Below, in pieces: positions 13,212-23,959 of a DNA stretch of 64,000 nucleotides. A program made the position numbers and the translations under genes. A model generated the notes under the pieces. The model saw only the letters and a list, made by a program, of their open reading frames with translations. It was not told the DNA's origin and did not search any database. This DNA is from Salvator merianae. Taxonomy: Eukaryota > Chordata > Lepidosauria > Squamata > Teiidae. How positions within the stretch are numbered: the first letter of the stretch is position 1; every line of letters starts with the position of its first letter. The stretch covers positions 36,806,019 to 36,870,018 of the forward strand of contig QVOM02000042.1 in NCBI GenBank assembly GCA_003586115.2, written 5' to 3'.

Positions 13212-13226
13212 TGGTCTGGTATTCTT
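13212..13226. repeat. Target-site duplication of L1, left copy
   Basis: TGGTCTGGTATTCTT, identical to 14,871-14,885. It lies next to the A-rich (plus-strand T-rich) tail of the minus-strand L1. Confidence 0.85.
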
Positions 13227-14870
13227 TTATTATTCTTTTTTTTTTTTTCTAGTTTTTTTAGGGTTTTTTTTTTGGTATATTTATATTTTATTTTTTAAGG
13301 ATATATAAAATTACACTAAGTAATTCATGATTTGTTAACTAACATTTTTAACTACCGACTTCCTAATTCCCAGATTTCTTCTATATTTCATACCCCCCAA
13401 CCACCCAGTTCATTTCTTCCACCAACATTCTTCTTTTCTCTTCATTCTTTCCCTCCAGCAAACACCAATCCACTTTCCAGGTCCACTTTCCAGATCTTGC
13501 AAAAGTTCAATAGAGGGTTTCCAGTTTTCACCAAAGTCTATCCACTGCCTTATTTTTCTGTAAATTATTATATTTGTCCAGTTTCTGCAAACTCTCAAAA
13601 TCTTCTTCTCATATCAGTCTTTCTATAATTTGGCTTCTGCCCATTATTCTACTCCGCCACTTCTTAAATTCCCCCTTCTGACTCCTTCAGTTGTTGTTGT
13701 TTTTTCTTCTTTCTTGTCCTCCATTCCTTTCTTTGTTTACACCAGAAATATTGTTTATTCACAGTGAATCTTTGCTGCCTCCAAATATGAGTTGTTTCCG
13801 TTATTTTTCGCCTCATATGTTCCTTCCTCCCCTGAATTTTTTTTTTTCCCAAGGCTTCCTTCAGTGAAAAAACGTAACCTTGAGCTGTTATCATTAGTAG
13901 AGACAACTCGTCTTGTCTTGTAGTCTGTCTTTCTTGAGCCATAAATCTTGTCTGAGGAATTTCTGCTTTAGAATCGTCCAGTTTCAAAGCCTTATCCTTT
14001 GTTTCATGAAGTTCAGTGCGTATAGCATCTATTTCATTTTTAAGGTCTTGTCTTAATCTCTCAAAAGTCAGCCCCTGAATCTCAAAGGAACTCTGCATTT
14101 CTTGAAGAATAGCATCCATTTTTTAAAGAAGTAAATCTGGCTGGAAGCCACACTGTTCATTTTTTTCTAATTGCATGTTTTTCTTCTCGATATCTGGCTT
14201 AAAGCTCGATTCTCTGAAGAAGCCCCTAATAAATAAAGGCACCTTTTTTTTTTCTTTTCTTTGTCTTAATTAAACTGAACTCCCATCTCCGTGCAGTCTG
14301 CTTGTTTGTTTAGCTGATAAGCACAGGTCTAATGTATTTTAATAAGACACTGAAAACCCCGGCGTGTCTGAGGAACAGAACTTCGAATGATTTATCTAAA
14401 AAAACATTACAGCCTTTGCAAATACTTTAGCATCTTGCTGAATTATGATGTTTAAACTTTCGGCATGCAAACTGTAATTGTAGAGGGTTTTTTTTTTCCT
14501 TTATTTTGCTTTTCTTAATGCTTATCTTAGTTTTAATGTCTTCATTAATTAAAAAGGGGCTCGGCCGAACTTACAGTCCTGAAGACGAAAGTCTTGAAGA
14601 TGACACACAACGTGACTCGGGAATGTTGACAAAATTCCCCCAGCTCCTTCGTCTCCTCCGTGCGCAGATTGCCGCGAATCTCTCACCGCCCCTGCTGTGG
14701 GGAGACTTGATGGAGCTCAAATGAGGAATCCCTCCGCCTCCCTGTCACTCAGGGAGATGAAATGTTCTGACAGAGGGGGTTTGAACTCCCCCCTCTGTCT
14801 CCTCACGTTGCGGTTTGCTCAGAGGAAAAATCCTCTCAGCAACTACATTCGGCCATCTTCCCTGGAAGTC
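13227..14870 (-). mobile_element. L1 LINE, internally deleted, inserted into CR1
   Basis: Complete insertion bounded by identical 15-bp target duplications. On the minus strand the 5' end reads GGGAAGATGGCCGAATG (around 14,846-14,862), an AAGATGGCC YY1-type site typical of L1 5' ends. A GC-richer 5' UTR follows, then an ORF1-like frame, an A/G-rich 3' region and an A-rich tail at about 13,230-13,275. At 1.64 kb it has no room for ORF2 (endonuclease and RT), so it is non-autonomous. Poly-A tail and long target duplication point to L1-type target-primed insertion. Confidence 0.8.
13664..14119 (-). pseudogene. L1 ORF1 remnant, internally deleted
   Basis: A 151-codon frame starting MDAILQEMQSSFEIQ. 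Residues 1 to about 75 have heptad spacing and charge typical of the L1 ORF1p coiled coil (QDLKNEIDAIRTELHETKDK). Near residue 110 onward, WRQQRFTVN resembles the extreme C-terminus of squamate L1 ORF1p (W-x-GQRFTVN type). The RNA-recognition and most of the C-terminal domain between them are absent and the middle reads as frameshifted sequence. The full protein is about 300 residues or more in autonomous L1s, so this product would lack RNA binding. Family recognition is from memory of the domain pattern. Confidence 0.6.
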
Positions 14871-14885
14871 TGGTCTGGTATTCTT
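14871..14885. repeat. Target-site duplication of L1, right copy
   Basis: TGGTCTGGTATTCTT, identical to 13,212-13,226. Confidence 0.85.
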
Positions 14886-15190
14886 ACCCACAATGCTTCT
14901 ACGGATGGGTCAGATTCACCTAGACACTCCAGTTCATGAAAGTTTATCTCTTCTTTAATGTACAAGACTACAACCCCCCAGAAAGACCTCTTTCTGTCTT
15001 TCCTGAACAGTTTGTAATCTGGGATTGCTGTATCTCATTGGTTTTCATTGGTCGACCAGATTTTAGTTATGCCAATAATACCATTTTTATTATCCATCAC
15101 TAAGCATTCCAGCTCCCCTATTTTGGCCTGGAGGCTTCTGGCATTTGCATATAGATATTTGTATTCATTCCTCTGGTGCAAATTTGTATT
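14886..15190 (-). mobile_element. CR1-type LINE, endonuclease N-terminal part
   Basis: Continuation of the CR1 copy split by the L1. In one minus-strand frame it encodes YANARSLQAKIGELECL, then DYKLFRKDR, then FWGVVVLYIKEEINFHELE and EALWVRIPDQKQD, the start of the apurinic-type endonuclease domain. The reading frame is open across the site where the L1 inserted once one target duplication is removed, which confirms a single ancestral element. Confidence 0.8.
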
Positions 15191-15733
15191 CATAGCTTGC
15201 ATTCAGACTGGAAATGTGGTGAATGGAGCTAAGGAAAAAAGTTTGTTATTACAATAATGGTAAAAGATGCCATGTCTATATCAAGCAAAACCAAGTCAAC
15301 TTTTCCAACTGGGCTAGAAAAAGAAACATATATGTAATCTAACAGTGAGAGGATGCAGGCTCATACAGACAAATATAAAACAATGAAAACTCAAAAGCAC
15401 AGTAGTATAAAGTATAATCCATGATCTAAACATTCCTCTTATATCTTTCAGATGTTTTTGATGATATATTTCTGTATGTTCATGCTAACTTCAGCAAATG
15501 GAAGCTGTAACTCAAAACATCACCTATCCACACCCAAAAATGTACATCTGGAAAAAAGAGCATACCTACACATATTCACTCTTGTCAATGGTGCTTCTCC
15601 TTGGTAATTTGGAAAATCGTTTTATTTTCATTTTGTGATATTTCCTTTATGATGTGGTGAAAACAGAGTTCATATTTTTTCTTTATAACAAACTGAGGTA
15701 AATTGTTATCACTGAGTTAAGCAAAGACCACTT
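15191..15733. other. Unassigned intergenic stretch
   Basis: AT-rich, no gene or repeat terminus recognised. Part may still belong to the 5' region of the CR1 copy. Confidence 0.35.
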
Positions 15734-16084
15734 AGGGCCTATTTGCACTTAAGTGCTAGTGAGCGATCGGACACTTACTAACACAATGTGTCCGCATTCT
15801 GCATCTACAGATGCTCCTGATCACTACCAGCTGTGGACAACAAAACAGTACAGGCCATAGAGCAGCATGGTTGTGGCTGCGCAGTTGCGCGCCATGTCCT
15901 TGGTCAGATATTTCCACAGCCACTGTCATGGCGGGGTGGCCAACTTTCACACTGCAAGTGCTGAAAGCCCAGTTCCGGCCTGTTCCAGCCCTCACAGTGC
16001 AGACGGCCACTGCACGGCAGGGACTGTTCCACTTTGGAATGGTCAGATTCAATCATTCCAAGGTGGAAATTGCAAAACGACCCT
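15734..16084. mobile_element. MITE, GGGCC family, copy 3
   Basis: Left end GGGCCTATTTGCACTTAAGT and right end reverse complement GGGTCGTTTTGCAATTTCC form inverted ends. The interior shares AGCTGTGGACAACA and CACACTGCAAGTGCTG with the other copies. The bases TA flank both ends. Confidence 0.6.
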
Positions 16085-16189
16085 AGGATTCTGATTGTAG
16101 AACAGCCTGATCCTTAAGAGTACAAATTGGTTGCTAAAACAATGGCCAGTCTACAGGAAAGGAAATGGGTTCTTTGTGTGTGTGTTTGG

Positions 16190-17160
16190 GTACGGCAGGA
16201 TCTGCATGGCACTTTACAGTGCCATAACTCAGCTGAGAGTGGAGGGTTGCTCAGCCCTGCATCTTCCTAGCTGAGACACTGCAATGGCAGATTGCAGATC
16301 TGCATAAACTTGCATGCAGCTAGAAGCTACCTTATCCCAGTTTAAGAGCTCGTTGGAGCACTGTAAATGGAGGGTGGGTGTGCCTCCAAGACAGCAATGG
16401 TGATTGCAGGATCTAAAGAAGATCCTGTGATTGCCCCTTGCCACTCCCTTCAGATGCAGGATGCAATCGCGAGCCTACCTGCCTGTCTGCCAACTCGTTT
16501 CATTATAATTCTCCTTGCCCAGAAGCCAGTCAAGCTCTGCCAACTTCCCTTTGTGGTTTTTCACATACTTGGCTGACTTCGGGGTAACTACAACTGGGAT
16601 TATAATAAAATGAGCTGGCAGACACCAGGTAAACGTTGCTATCATGGGAAACCTGGCATTGTTGCCAGGTTTCCTCCAATAGCAATATTATGGGTATCGC
16701 CTCACTATCCACGTTCTATATTGGGAACGCCACACAATTATGGCTGGCACTGTGCCAATTTATCAACTTTCGGCTATACCCTACATTGGGGGTGACTCCA
16801 GAAGGCGTGGGGAAATGCTGGCTCTTTTTTAACAATGCCAGCATTTACCCACAGTGAAGCAAAAGGAGCATTAGTGTGACCTGTGCTGGCACAGGGCAAG
16901 AATCATTAATTCAGAAACTTGAAGCTCCCCTTTGTACTCTTTGTGCCAGCAACAGGTTCCTGGATGAACAGTTTTCAGACACGGTATAGCAAGAATATGC
17001 CACAGCCTTTAAGAAAGTGCAGGAATTCCCGCACTTTCTGAAATCTGACCATTTGGTAGGATACCCCAGTAATGGTCTGAAATGGCATTGGACCTAACTG
17101 CTAGCCTCACTGGAATGCAAGCAGGATGCCCGCATTTTTGTTGTGTCTGGTAAGTTCCTA
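16190..17160. repeat. Modular hairpin repeat, longest copy
   Basis: Successive inverted repeats: about 16,399-16,435 (GATTGCAGGATCT / AGATCCTGTGATTGCC), 16,636-16,685 (arms TTGCTATCATGGGAAACCTG and its complement, ending ATAGCAA), 17,012-17,039 (AGAAAGTGC / GCACTTTCT) and 17,047-17,077 (GACCATT / AATGGTC). Between them lies a palindromic block centred on GGGGTAACTACAACTGGG. The same modules recur in opposite overall orientation at 43,540-43,960. No coding capacity. Outer boundaries are approximate. Confidence 0.55.
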
Positions 17161-17388
17161 AATGTCTTCAAACTTCCTTTAAAATATAGGTAAAAAATTA
17201 ACCAGAGCCCCAATCACAGTTATATAGCTAAAAGTTAAGCAAATGAAGGCCTACATGATTGAAGCATGAGGCTCTGCTTCATACCACAAATCCTGCAATG
17301 CAGAATTTCATGTGACCTGAGCACGAGACAACACTAGATGTGCTAGTGAAAGCCCTGGCAACCTGTGTGCAAGTTGGGTGAAATATAT

Positions 17389-17819
17389 GGGCCTTTTCTC
17401 ACTTTCCACCATGGAATGTTCGCCAGAGAATATTCCACAGTGGAGAAGACCTCACAGTGGAAAAGCCATTCACACTGCGAGGCCTGGAACATACCAGCAA
17501 CAGGCTTCCAGCATTTGCAGTGTAAATGCTGTTGGCCCATGCCATGACAGCAGCTGGAGAAACTTCTGGCTGCTGACTTGGCGACGGGAACATGGTGTAC
17601 TACTCAGCTTTCACACCTGGAAGACGGTGCAAACGCTGTGTACCAGGAGCAATCCAGCTGCTCCTGGTACAGCTGTGATGCATGATTTTGTGCTCCACAA
17701 CAAGTAGCGATCAGGAGCAGCTGTAGTCTGCTTCTGATCATAAGGGCCTCCGAGCAGTGCAAATGCACTTCATTAGAGGGCATGCAGACACTCACTAGTG
17801 TAAAATGCAAAAAGGCCCT
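17389..17819. mobile_element. MITE, GGGCC family, copy 4
   Basis: GGGCCTTTTCTCACTT at the left and, reversed, GGGCCTTTTTGCATTTTAC at the right are good inverted ends. The interior has the GAGCAATCCAGCTGCTCC block shared with copies 1, 2 and 5. Length about 430 bp. Confidence 0.65.
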
Positions 17820-18379
17820 GAGTATACTGTGCATTGATAGATGTGACTATCGCATGCTGTTTCTGCAAAAATTAGGTAAACACTGTGCAGTCCAGTTTGT
17901 GATTTTTGTAAGAACATGATCCTATTTCTTTTTCCTCCACTATCCTTGGATCTGAAAAACAAAAGAATAGTTATCTTAATGACAGCAAAATGTCTAAGGA
18001 CATTTTTCCTTTCTTTGTAACATTTTGTAAAATTAAGGGGCTCAGGTGGTCATTAAAGTTTCTTTGCATTTCAAGGACTAATATTAGAAAAGCAGTGAAT
18101 CAGAAAGCAATTACTCTAACGAAGATGCAGCAAAGTCAAGCTTCCACTGTGATGCTTCTCCTGAGCAAGGGGTATTACAGTCTGTTTATAGCATTTACAT
18201 CTCCGCTTTCTGCATTGATTAAGTATTGTCTTCTCATATTTTAGCATATGGCAGTGAAAATCATAGAAGAACACAGAAGTGATATTTGTAGTCATTCAAT
18301 GAGCCAATCTTTTTTTCTTCTACTGTTTCTTATGTAATAATATATCCCTTGCAAAAAGAAAAAAGGGGGAAATTAAGTA
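17820..18379. other. Unassigned intergenic stretch
   Basis: No gene or repeat terminus recognised. Confidence 0.35.
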
Positions 18380-18387
18380 TTCTCAAA

Positions 18388-18720
18388 CAGAGGCGTAGCA
18401 AGGGGGGGCGCTGCGCACCGGGCGGCGCATTGTTGGGGGCGGCGCCCGCCTTTGAGTTGGGCCCTCCTGCCCGCCCGGCAGCCAGTTTGCCTTTTCTCGG
18501 CTTCACCGGCATGTCCGCCACTCGCTCGCCGCTCGCTCGCCACGCCTGCTGCTCGCTCGCCACGCCCGCTCACCACGCTGGCTGGCGCGCGCGCGGCCAT
18601 CATCATGGCGGCAGCGGGAGTAGGCAGCTGCAGGGTGGGGCATCCTGCAGGGCAGGGCGCCTTGCTCGGCTGCCACCGTTTGGTCCACCCCGGGTGGCGG
18701 AACGTTTAGCTACGCCGCTG
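18388..18720. mobile_element. hAT MITE with perfect 8-bp duplication, CpG-rich
   Basis: Ends CAGAGGCGTAGC and GCTACGCCGCTG are inverted repeats with the CAG...CTG termini common in hAT elements. The flanks TTCTCAAA at 18,380-18,387 and 18,721-18,728 are identical. The 333-bp body is very CpG-rich (GGCGCC, GCGCGCGCGG) in AT-rich surroundings, consistent with a fairly young insertion. The open frame of about 148 codons across it arises from GC-rich composition. Confidence 0.85.
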
Positions 18721-18728
18721 TTCTCAAA

Positions 18729-19120
18729 GTATTTCTACCACACTTTTCCCCTTGATGTAGTGCTTGCTACTCAATCACAGAAGTCTGAAAATTAAACATG
18801 CTGTTAATTAAGGAAAAAGTAACAGTGCATCTATGAAATTGGTCATCTGAAGAGATTTCTGGCCCAGTAGTCTGTTTATGCCCAAATTAGCATAATGCCC
18901 AAATGAGTGACACCCATTTTGAGCATGATGGGACTCAGAACTATAAGCATAATGCACAGAACATGAAGTTTTATTTGACATGATTGCAATGGTAGTTCAA
19001 TCAGTTTGAAAGACAAGATGTCATTCTTTTTTTAAAAAAATGGAACATTAACATGACTCTTCAGCTATGCTATATGTTCTAGTAAAACCAAATCTCTTCT
19101 GTGTGTTTCTTAAATATCAG
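18729..19120. other. Unassigned intergenic stretch
   Basis: AT-rich, nothing recognised. Confidence 0.35.
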
Positions 19121-19121
19121 C

Positions 19122-19300
19122 GGCAGTCTGTCACTTTAAGGGCAGACGTTCAGAACCCACAGAAATGGAGTGATCGCTGTTCACAGGGCCTCTGGGCCTC
19201 CATACTGTCGCAGCTGTGATAGCACGGAGGCCCCGCGAACAGCTATTACCCACTTCCCACGGGTTCCGAACACCTGCCCTTAAAGCGTCAGGCTGCCACC
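19122..19300. mobile_element. Foldback MITE, GGCAGnCTG ends
   Basis: Left arm GGCAGTCTGTCACTTTAAGG with GTTCAGAACCC further in. The right arm, reversed, reads GGCAGCCTGACGCTTTAAGG then GTTCGGAACCC. Near-perfect 38-bp arms around a CpG-containing core. A degenerate relative ends near 23,170. Confidence 0.6.
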
Positions 19301-19914
19301 GTTGAAGTCCATATATTTTTGAGAGATGGGCTATGTTGAGGTAACAAACCTTGATGTGAATACTTCCAGAAAAGTTGTTTTCATTAACTTTGGCAATCAA
19401 AATAAGAAAGAATGGCAGTAGCACCTTAAAACTTTTAACAGATTTATTCTGGCAGAAGCTTCATTGGAGTAGCATCCATTTTAGTGTGCCTTTAAGCGGA
19501 CGAGTGACTGACCACTACTTCTCCCAGCCATTGTCTCTGGACTTTCTCAGTTTGGCAATATCCTTGTCAAATGATTGCATTTCAGATTTTTGCTCGTATT
19601 TTTTTCAGGCCTGGCTTTAGATTTTTTTTTTTAATTTGCAGATCAACTGCTGTGCCTGACTAGCCAGTTGCTTCCAAGAGTTTTGATAGGAAGGGATCCG
19701 TGAAGCACTTGGGAACATCATTAACGATAGTCCACATTTCTAGGGTTACCAACTGATTTGTCTAGAAACAAAAAGCACATTGGATACAAAGCAGATACCA
19801 ATAAACTCCTTGGATAGTGCACTGAAAAAGCACAACATAGGCATGATAGAAAAATCAGCCCTGATGCCAGATTTTCCATCATGCTGCATTGCTTACCTTG
19901 TCTGTTGTTTCCTC

Positions 19915-20165
19915 ATGGAATCACTGCTCTTGCAAAAGTACCCATAAGTAGGAAGCACGTAAAAAAAAACAACAACCGGGAAATGGGCAAGCGCTTTCTA
20001 CATCCTGGTACTTTTGCAAGAGCAGTGATTCTGTGAGTAAACTACAGATAAGATCCTGGGCTTGCCCCAGGATTCCCTCCTGCCATTTGGCAGGGACAAC
20101 GAGAAGTGATTGCAGGATCCAAACAAAATTCCTCTTGCCGCTTGGAGGCATCCCGACTTACTTTT
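19915..20165. repeat. Modular hairpin repeat, fragment
   Basis: ATCACTGCTCTTGCAAAAGTA (19,921 on) is repeated inverted as TACTTTTGCAAGAGCAGTGAT at about 20,009-20,029. It is followed by the GTGATTGCAGGATCC ... CCTCTTGCCGCTTGGAGGCAT module seen at 4.5, 16.4 and 43.9 kb. Confidence 0.55.
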
Positions 20166-20339
20166 ATACAGATTTGAGTGTGATGTGACCGCTTTCTTAA
20201 AAGACCTGAAAGGCTGTAAGTGATAATGGTTATGATTGTTGTCTGTCAGTCCAGAATGGGGGTCAAGATATAATGGACCTAAGTTAAAAAGTTGAAATAT
20301 TTGGGTGGGAGGAAGAGAGATTTCCTTAAAGTAAGTGCT

Positions 20340-20518
20340 GCTCATCAGTGCAACCAGTTACCTAGAGAGGTAATGGCCTTTCATTTGAATATTGGATGTG
20401 TTCAAGTGGAGACTTAACAGGTATCTCTTGGAAATGCTTTGATTATATTTCCCATGGAGGGGATCAAGATGATGGCCTAAATTATCCTTTCCAACTGTTT
20501 GATTCTATGATTATACAG
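20340..20518 (+). mobile_element. CR1 LINE 3' end
   Basis: Sequence such as GGATGTGTTCAAGTGGAGAC, GATGGCCTAAATTATCC and CTTTCCAACTGTTTGATTC is the typical CR1 3' UTR. It ends in ATTCTATGATTATA, matching the (ATTCTATG)n terminal repeat of CR1. 5'-truncated, as most CR1 copies are. Confidence 0.8.
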
Positions 20519-22274
20519 AAAGGTGAGTGCAGGTGAGTGCCGGATGCCTGGCCCTCCCTTTTCACCTTGGCAAGCTGTGGTTACTGTTAAAGCTTCTTCA
20601 GTGGTGCTCCTGAAGATTGTCAAGGTGTCTTCCAGGAAAGTTCAGCACAAGCAGAATGCCTTCTATCACTACCAAAGGAGCTGGCCATTGGCAGATTCTG
20701 CATCCTACCATGCAAAAAGCCTCTCTAGAGAAAACCATTGGTGTTCCACGATGTCAAAGATCTCACAGAAAACTCCTGCAGGAGAAATGCCAGCATCGGA
20801 TGCCCTTTGTAGATCTGCTTGCTGGTTTCTCCTGACGGGTGGTTTTGAGCACTCCTTTTTATAACCAAATAGCAAACATTTCTAGATTAGGTCATTTTTT
20901 ATTGGATTCAATGATTCAATCAAGGACAAAGATGGGAGTCTTTCTGAAATGGCTGACAGTATCTCTTTCCCTCAGGTGATCTGCCATCTTTGGTCAACAG
21001 ATACATGACTTGTGACTTCATCATGGAACAGCTGGCTGGGAAGATACTATTATATCTTATGTCTAATTGTTTAAGCAACCAACCATGGGAGCTGCCTCTT
21101 TTGCAAGCCCATCTACTTGATAGCATAGTGAGCTGTACATAAGGTATCCATGCTGCTGAACCTATACTTGCAAATGTGTTTGTGTTTTATAGGGGAAGGA
21201 GGGCAAAGGTATGGGTGCTTTTCCTGGACTGTGGTCAGTTTGTTTTGCTTCCAGCACTTTATATTCCATTGGCTTGCTACTCTGGTTATTATGGCCCACG
21301 ACTGAGGGTTTCGATTTAGGGCTCTCATTATAGAAAAAAAATGGAATGTTTATGCGCATGATAGCAGAGTATTTACCTATATAAGAGAGCACTATTTGTA
21401 TAATCATAATGAGATGCACTTTTCAGCAATTTATTTGCTACTTGAAAGGAAACTGTTTCCATGACAACTGTGTAACAAACAAGAATGAATAATATAGAAA
21501 TGAATCACGACATTATCTGCAAGACAAGAGATCTGTGTGCTTGTGTGTATGTGTGTGTGTGTTCCTCAGTAGATGGGACCAACTTTAAAAGTATAGAAAA
21601 TATTCAAATTAGGACTTTCTTAATTGTTGTTCCAGTATGACAAACAAAGTGAATTCAGAACTGCAAGGACATATGATAAAATAGCTCTTTGTCTCATAAA
21701 AAAAGCTCATTTTTTGGTGAATTGAGAATTTGAAAGCAATCTTTTCAAAGCAGGAATAATACTTAGGTCACCATTTCATTGTGGTGTTTCTCATGGGTTC
21801 TTAAAATCAGTTTACATGTCATCTTTTATACAATTTATAACATGTCTGTCTCTCAATATCAAAAAAGATGAGATCCTAGCTTCTTCATAAGAGAACACAA
21901 TGCATTTCTTAAATTGGTAGAATCACATATTTTATTTTATTTTATTAAAAATTTATGGGATTGAGACTCGATTTTGATGCCAAAGCATGGTCCACCGGGT
22001 CCAAGGGCTAAACCTAAAATTAGTAGTGGAAGTAGTTAACAAGAAGTAGAATCAGTTACAGGCACAGGCCAATAAAGAGAGACTAAAATATAATAGGAAT
22101 ACAGATTTGCATAGGAGCCAAAGGAGATATTCCATTTTCCAGCATGCCTCCTAGTTTGCAATGCAATTTGAAAGAACTGAGACAATTTTTCAGTGTTACA
22201 GAAGAAATAATAACTTAAAAAGGCAGATAGCAGATTTTTAGTAAGTTTATAAGATCATGGTATCTGGTCCCATC
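20519..22274. other. Unassigned intergenic stretch
   Basis: A 113-codon frame at 20,523-20,864 has no recognised family. A (TG)n tract lies at about 21,545-21,562. Segment 21,960-22,090 looks repeat-like (CCAAAGCATGGTCCACCGGG) but was not identified. Confidence 0.35.
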
Positions 22275-22828
22275 ATTTTCTTGGCAAATAGAGGGGAAAG
22301 AAATGGATTTTATTTTCCTGGGCTCAAAGTATGGCAGTAGCTACAGCCATAAAATTAAAAGATGCTTGCTTCTCGGGAGGGAAACTATGGCAAACCTCGA
22401 CAGTATACTAAAAAGCAGAGACACCATCTTACTGACAAAGGTCCGTATAATCAAAGCTATAACAGTGAGAGTTGGACCATACGGAAGGCTGAGCACTGAA
22501 GAATCGACGCTTTTGAATTGTGGTGCTGGAGAAAACCTCTGAGAGTCCCCTGGACTGCAAGGACATCAAATCAATAAAAACAAAAGGAAATACTGAAGCT
22601 CAAGCTCAAGCTCAAATACTTTGGTCACATAATGAGAAGACAGAATTCATTGGAAAAGACCTTGATGGTGGGAAAGATTGAAGGCAGAGGGGACAGCAGA
22701 GGAAGAGATGGTTAGATAGTGTCATTAAAGCAACAAACATGAGTTTGGGCAAACTTCAGGAGGCAGTAGAATACAAAAAAGCCTGGAAGAGTTGGAATAA
22801 CTGAACAAATGAGCAATAACAACAAATG
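22275..22828 (+). mobile_element. RTE/BovB-like LINE 3' end
   Basis: Fragments of the RTE-BovB C-terminus are readable in shifting frames: NLDSILKSRDTILLTKVRII, then SWTIRKAEH-like, DAFELWCWR, VPWTA, then KLKYFGHIMRRQNSLEKTL, MVGKIEGR and MSLGKLQEAVE. The end is (AACAACAA)-like, as in RTE elements. Several frameshifts and stops make it a dead 5'-truncated copy. BovB is abundant in squamates. Confidence 0.8.
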
Positions 22829-23955
22829 ATTAAAGGTCATTATAATAAAGGAAAAAATCTTCTGTAAATGTAGAATATTTAAAAGTGTGATTAACAAACA
22901 CATTTTTTAAAAAACTTAACACTAGTTATTAGAAGCTCTCATTTTCATCAGAATCATGGTGCACATGGAGGTTTAAAACTTCCCTCCTCAAATAAAACCT
23001 TGATGAAAATCCACCTGGGGCTAATAGGATATTTTATCCTAAGGCTTGTTATCCACGCTTCCCAAATCTCCTAGACTGGCCTTCAGCGGTGACTGGCGGC
23101 AGTACGGAGGCCCAGAAGTACGCTTTGCGTGGGGCCTGAACACCCAGGTTTAAAGCCGGCAGCCACCACTGCTGGTATTCACAAACATTTATGCTGTTGC
23201 ACATAAAAATGATATGGCTTAGTAAAGAACAATGCAAAAAAATCTTGTAAGTGTAGCTGTGACTAACAAACTGGGATTCCAGGAGAGTGGGGCAAGACAG
23301 CATGCAAACCTTTCTTCTGTCCAACAAAATGCATACCTGGAGACCAAACTACTTATGTTCACTAGCTGATATTTGCAGAATTTGCTCCCAGGGAGGTTAA
23401 ATAAATAAATAAAGGGATAGGACTATAGAATTAGATCATAGAATAATAAGCACTCAAGATGGTGGGGGTGAAAATCTATCATTTAAAGTTTAGATGTGTA
23501 AAAGCTGAACAGTAGGAGCTGCCCTGCAAACCAAGTTAGAGATCTTGCTGGTTGATGATGGACTGGATAGGAAAGGCTTCCAAACGTTCCTTCCGGCTGT
23601 GATGTGCTTCTCCCAAGGTACCGCTGTCACCTCCACTAGTGGAAGCCACATTCCATGGCATTTCCACCAGGAGCAGAGAAATTCCACCCCATACAATCCC
23701 GGACTGCAATCTTGAAGGCTATGGGTAACCCCTCCCCCCATCCAGTGAAATCACAGTTAGGGAATTCTTGGGTTCAATTTTGGTTGGTGGGTGGAGGCAT
23801 CAAACACAAGCTCTATGAGCTCTTCATCCTTCTCTGCCTTGAAATGCTATATGAGTGCTTATGGCAGCCTGACGGGGGAATGAGCATGGCATCCATACAG
23901 ACACTGCTCTTGTCCTGTAAACTGAATGCACTACAAGGAGCAGTGTTGTGTGGAT
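22829..23955. other. Unassigned intergenic stretch
   Basis: Segment 23,085-23,170 (GGGGCCTGAACACCC, AAAGCCGGCAGCCACC) resembles one arm of the foldback at 19,122. Short ATAA repeats near 23,400. No gene recognised. Confidence 0.35.
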
Positions 23956-23959
23956 GGCA

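Larger units (their letters stand above)
10655..13226 (-). mobile_element. CR1-type LINE, 3' part (interrupted copy)
   Basis: Read on the minus strand, this is a degenerate CR1-family retrotransposon. It ends with the characteristic CR1 tail near 10,655-10,740 (GGACTAGATGGGCTGTGGCCTG-like with small changes). Upstream are reverse-transcriptase remnants (FQKAFDKVSHQGLLNKH-like, near 11,800), the pre-RT linker at 12,208-12,546 (NFFKRVKIRNPARKALGSLH, then RLNKCFASIFTEE), and the endonuclease motif MGDFSYPHTDW near 13,080. Frameshifts and stops show that it is dead. It continues at 14,886 beyond an L1 insertion. Confidence 0.85.

Noticed and set aside
13332..13628. 98-codon plus-strand frame within the L1
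   Set aside because: Antisense to the L1 3' region, with low-complexity Ser/Pro/Phe content and no domain.
18349..18795. Open frame of 148 codons on the plus strand and overlapping frames on the minus strand
   Set aside because: It covers the CpG-rich hAT MITE and its flanks. Frames are open on both strands because of GC-rich composition and no protein family is recognisable.
20523..20864. 113-codon open frame
   Set aside because: No domain, no splice sites around it and it follows a CR1 tail. It may be an unidentified repeat but cannot be supported as a gene.
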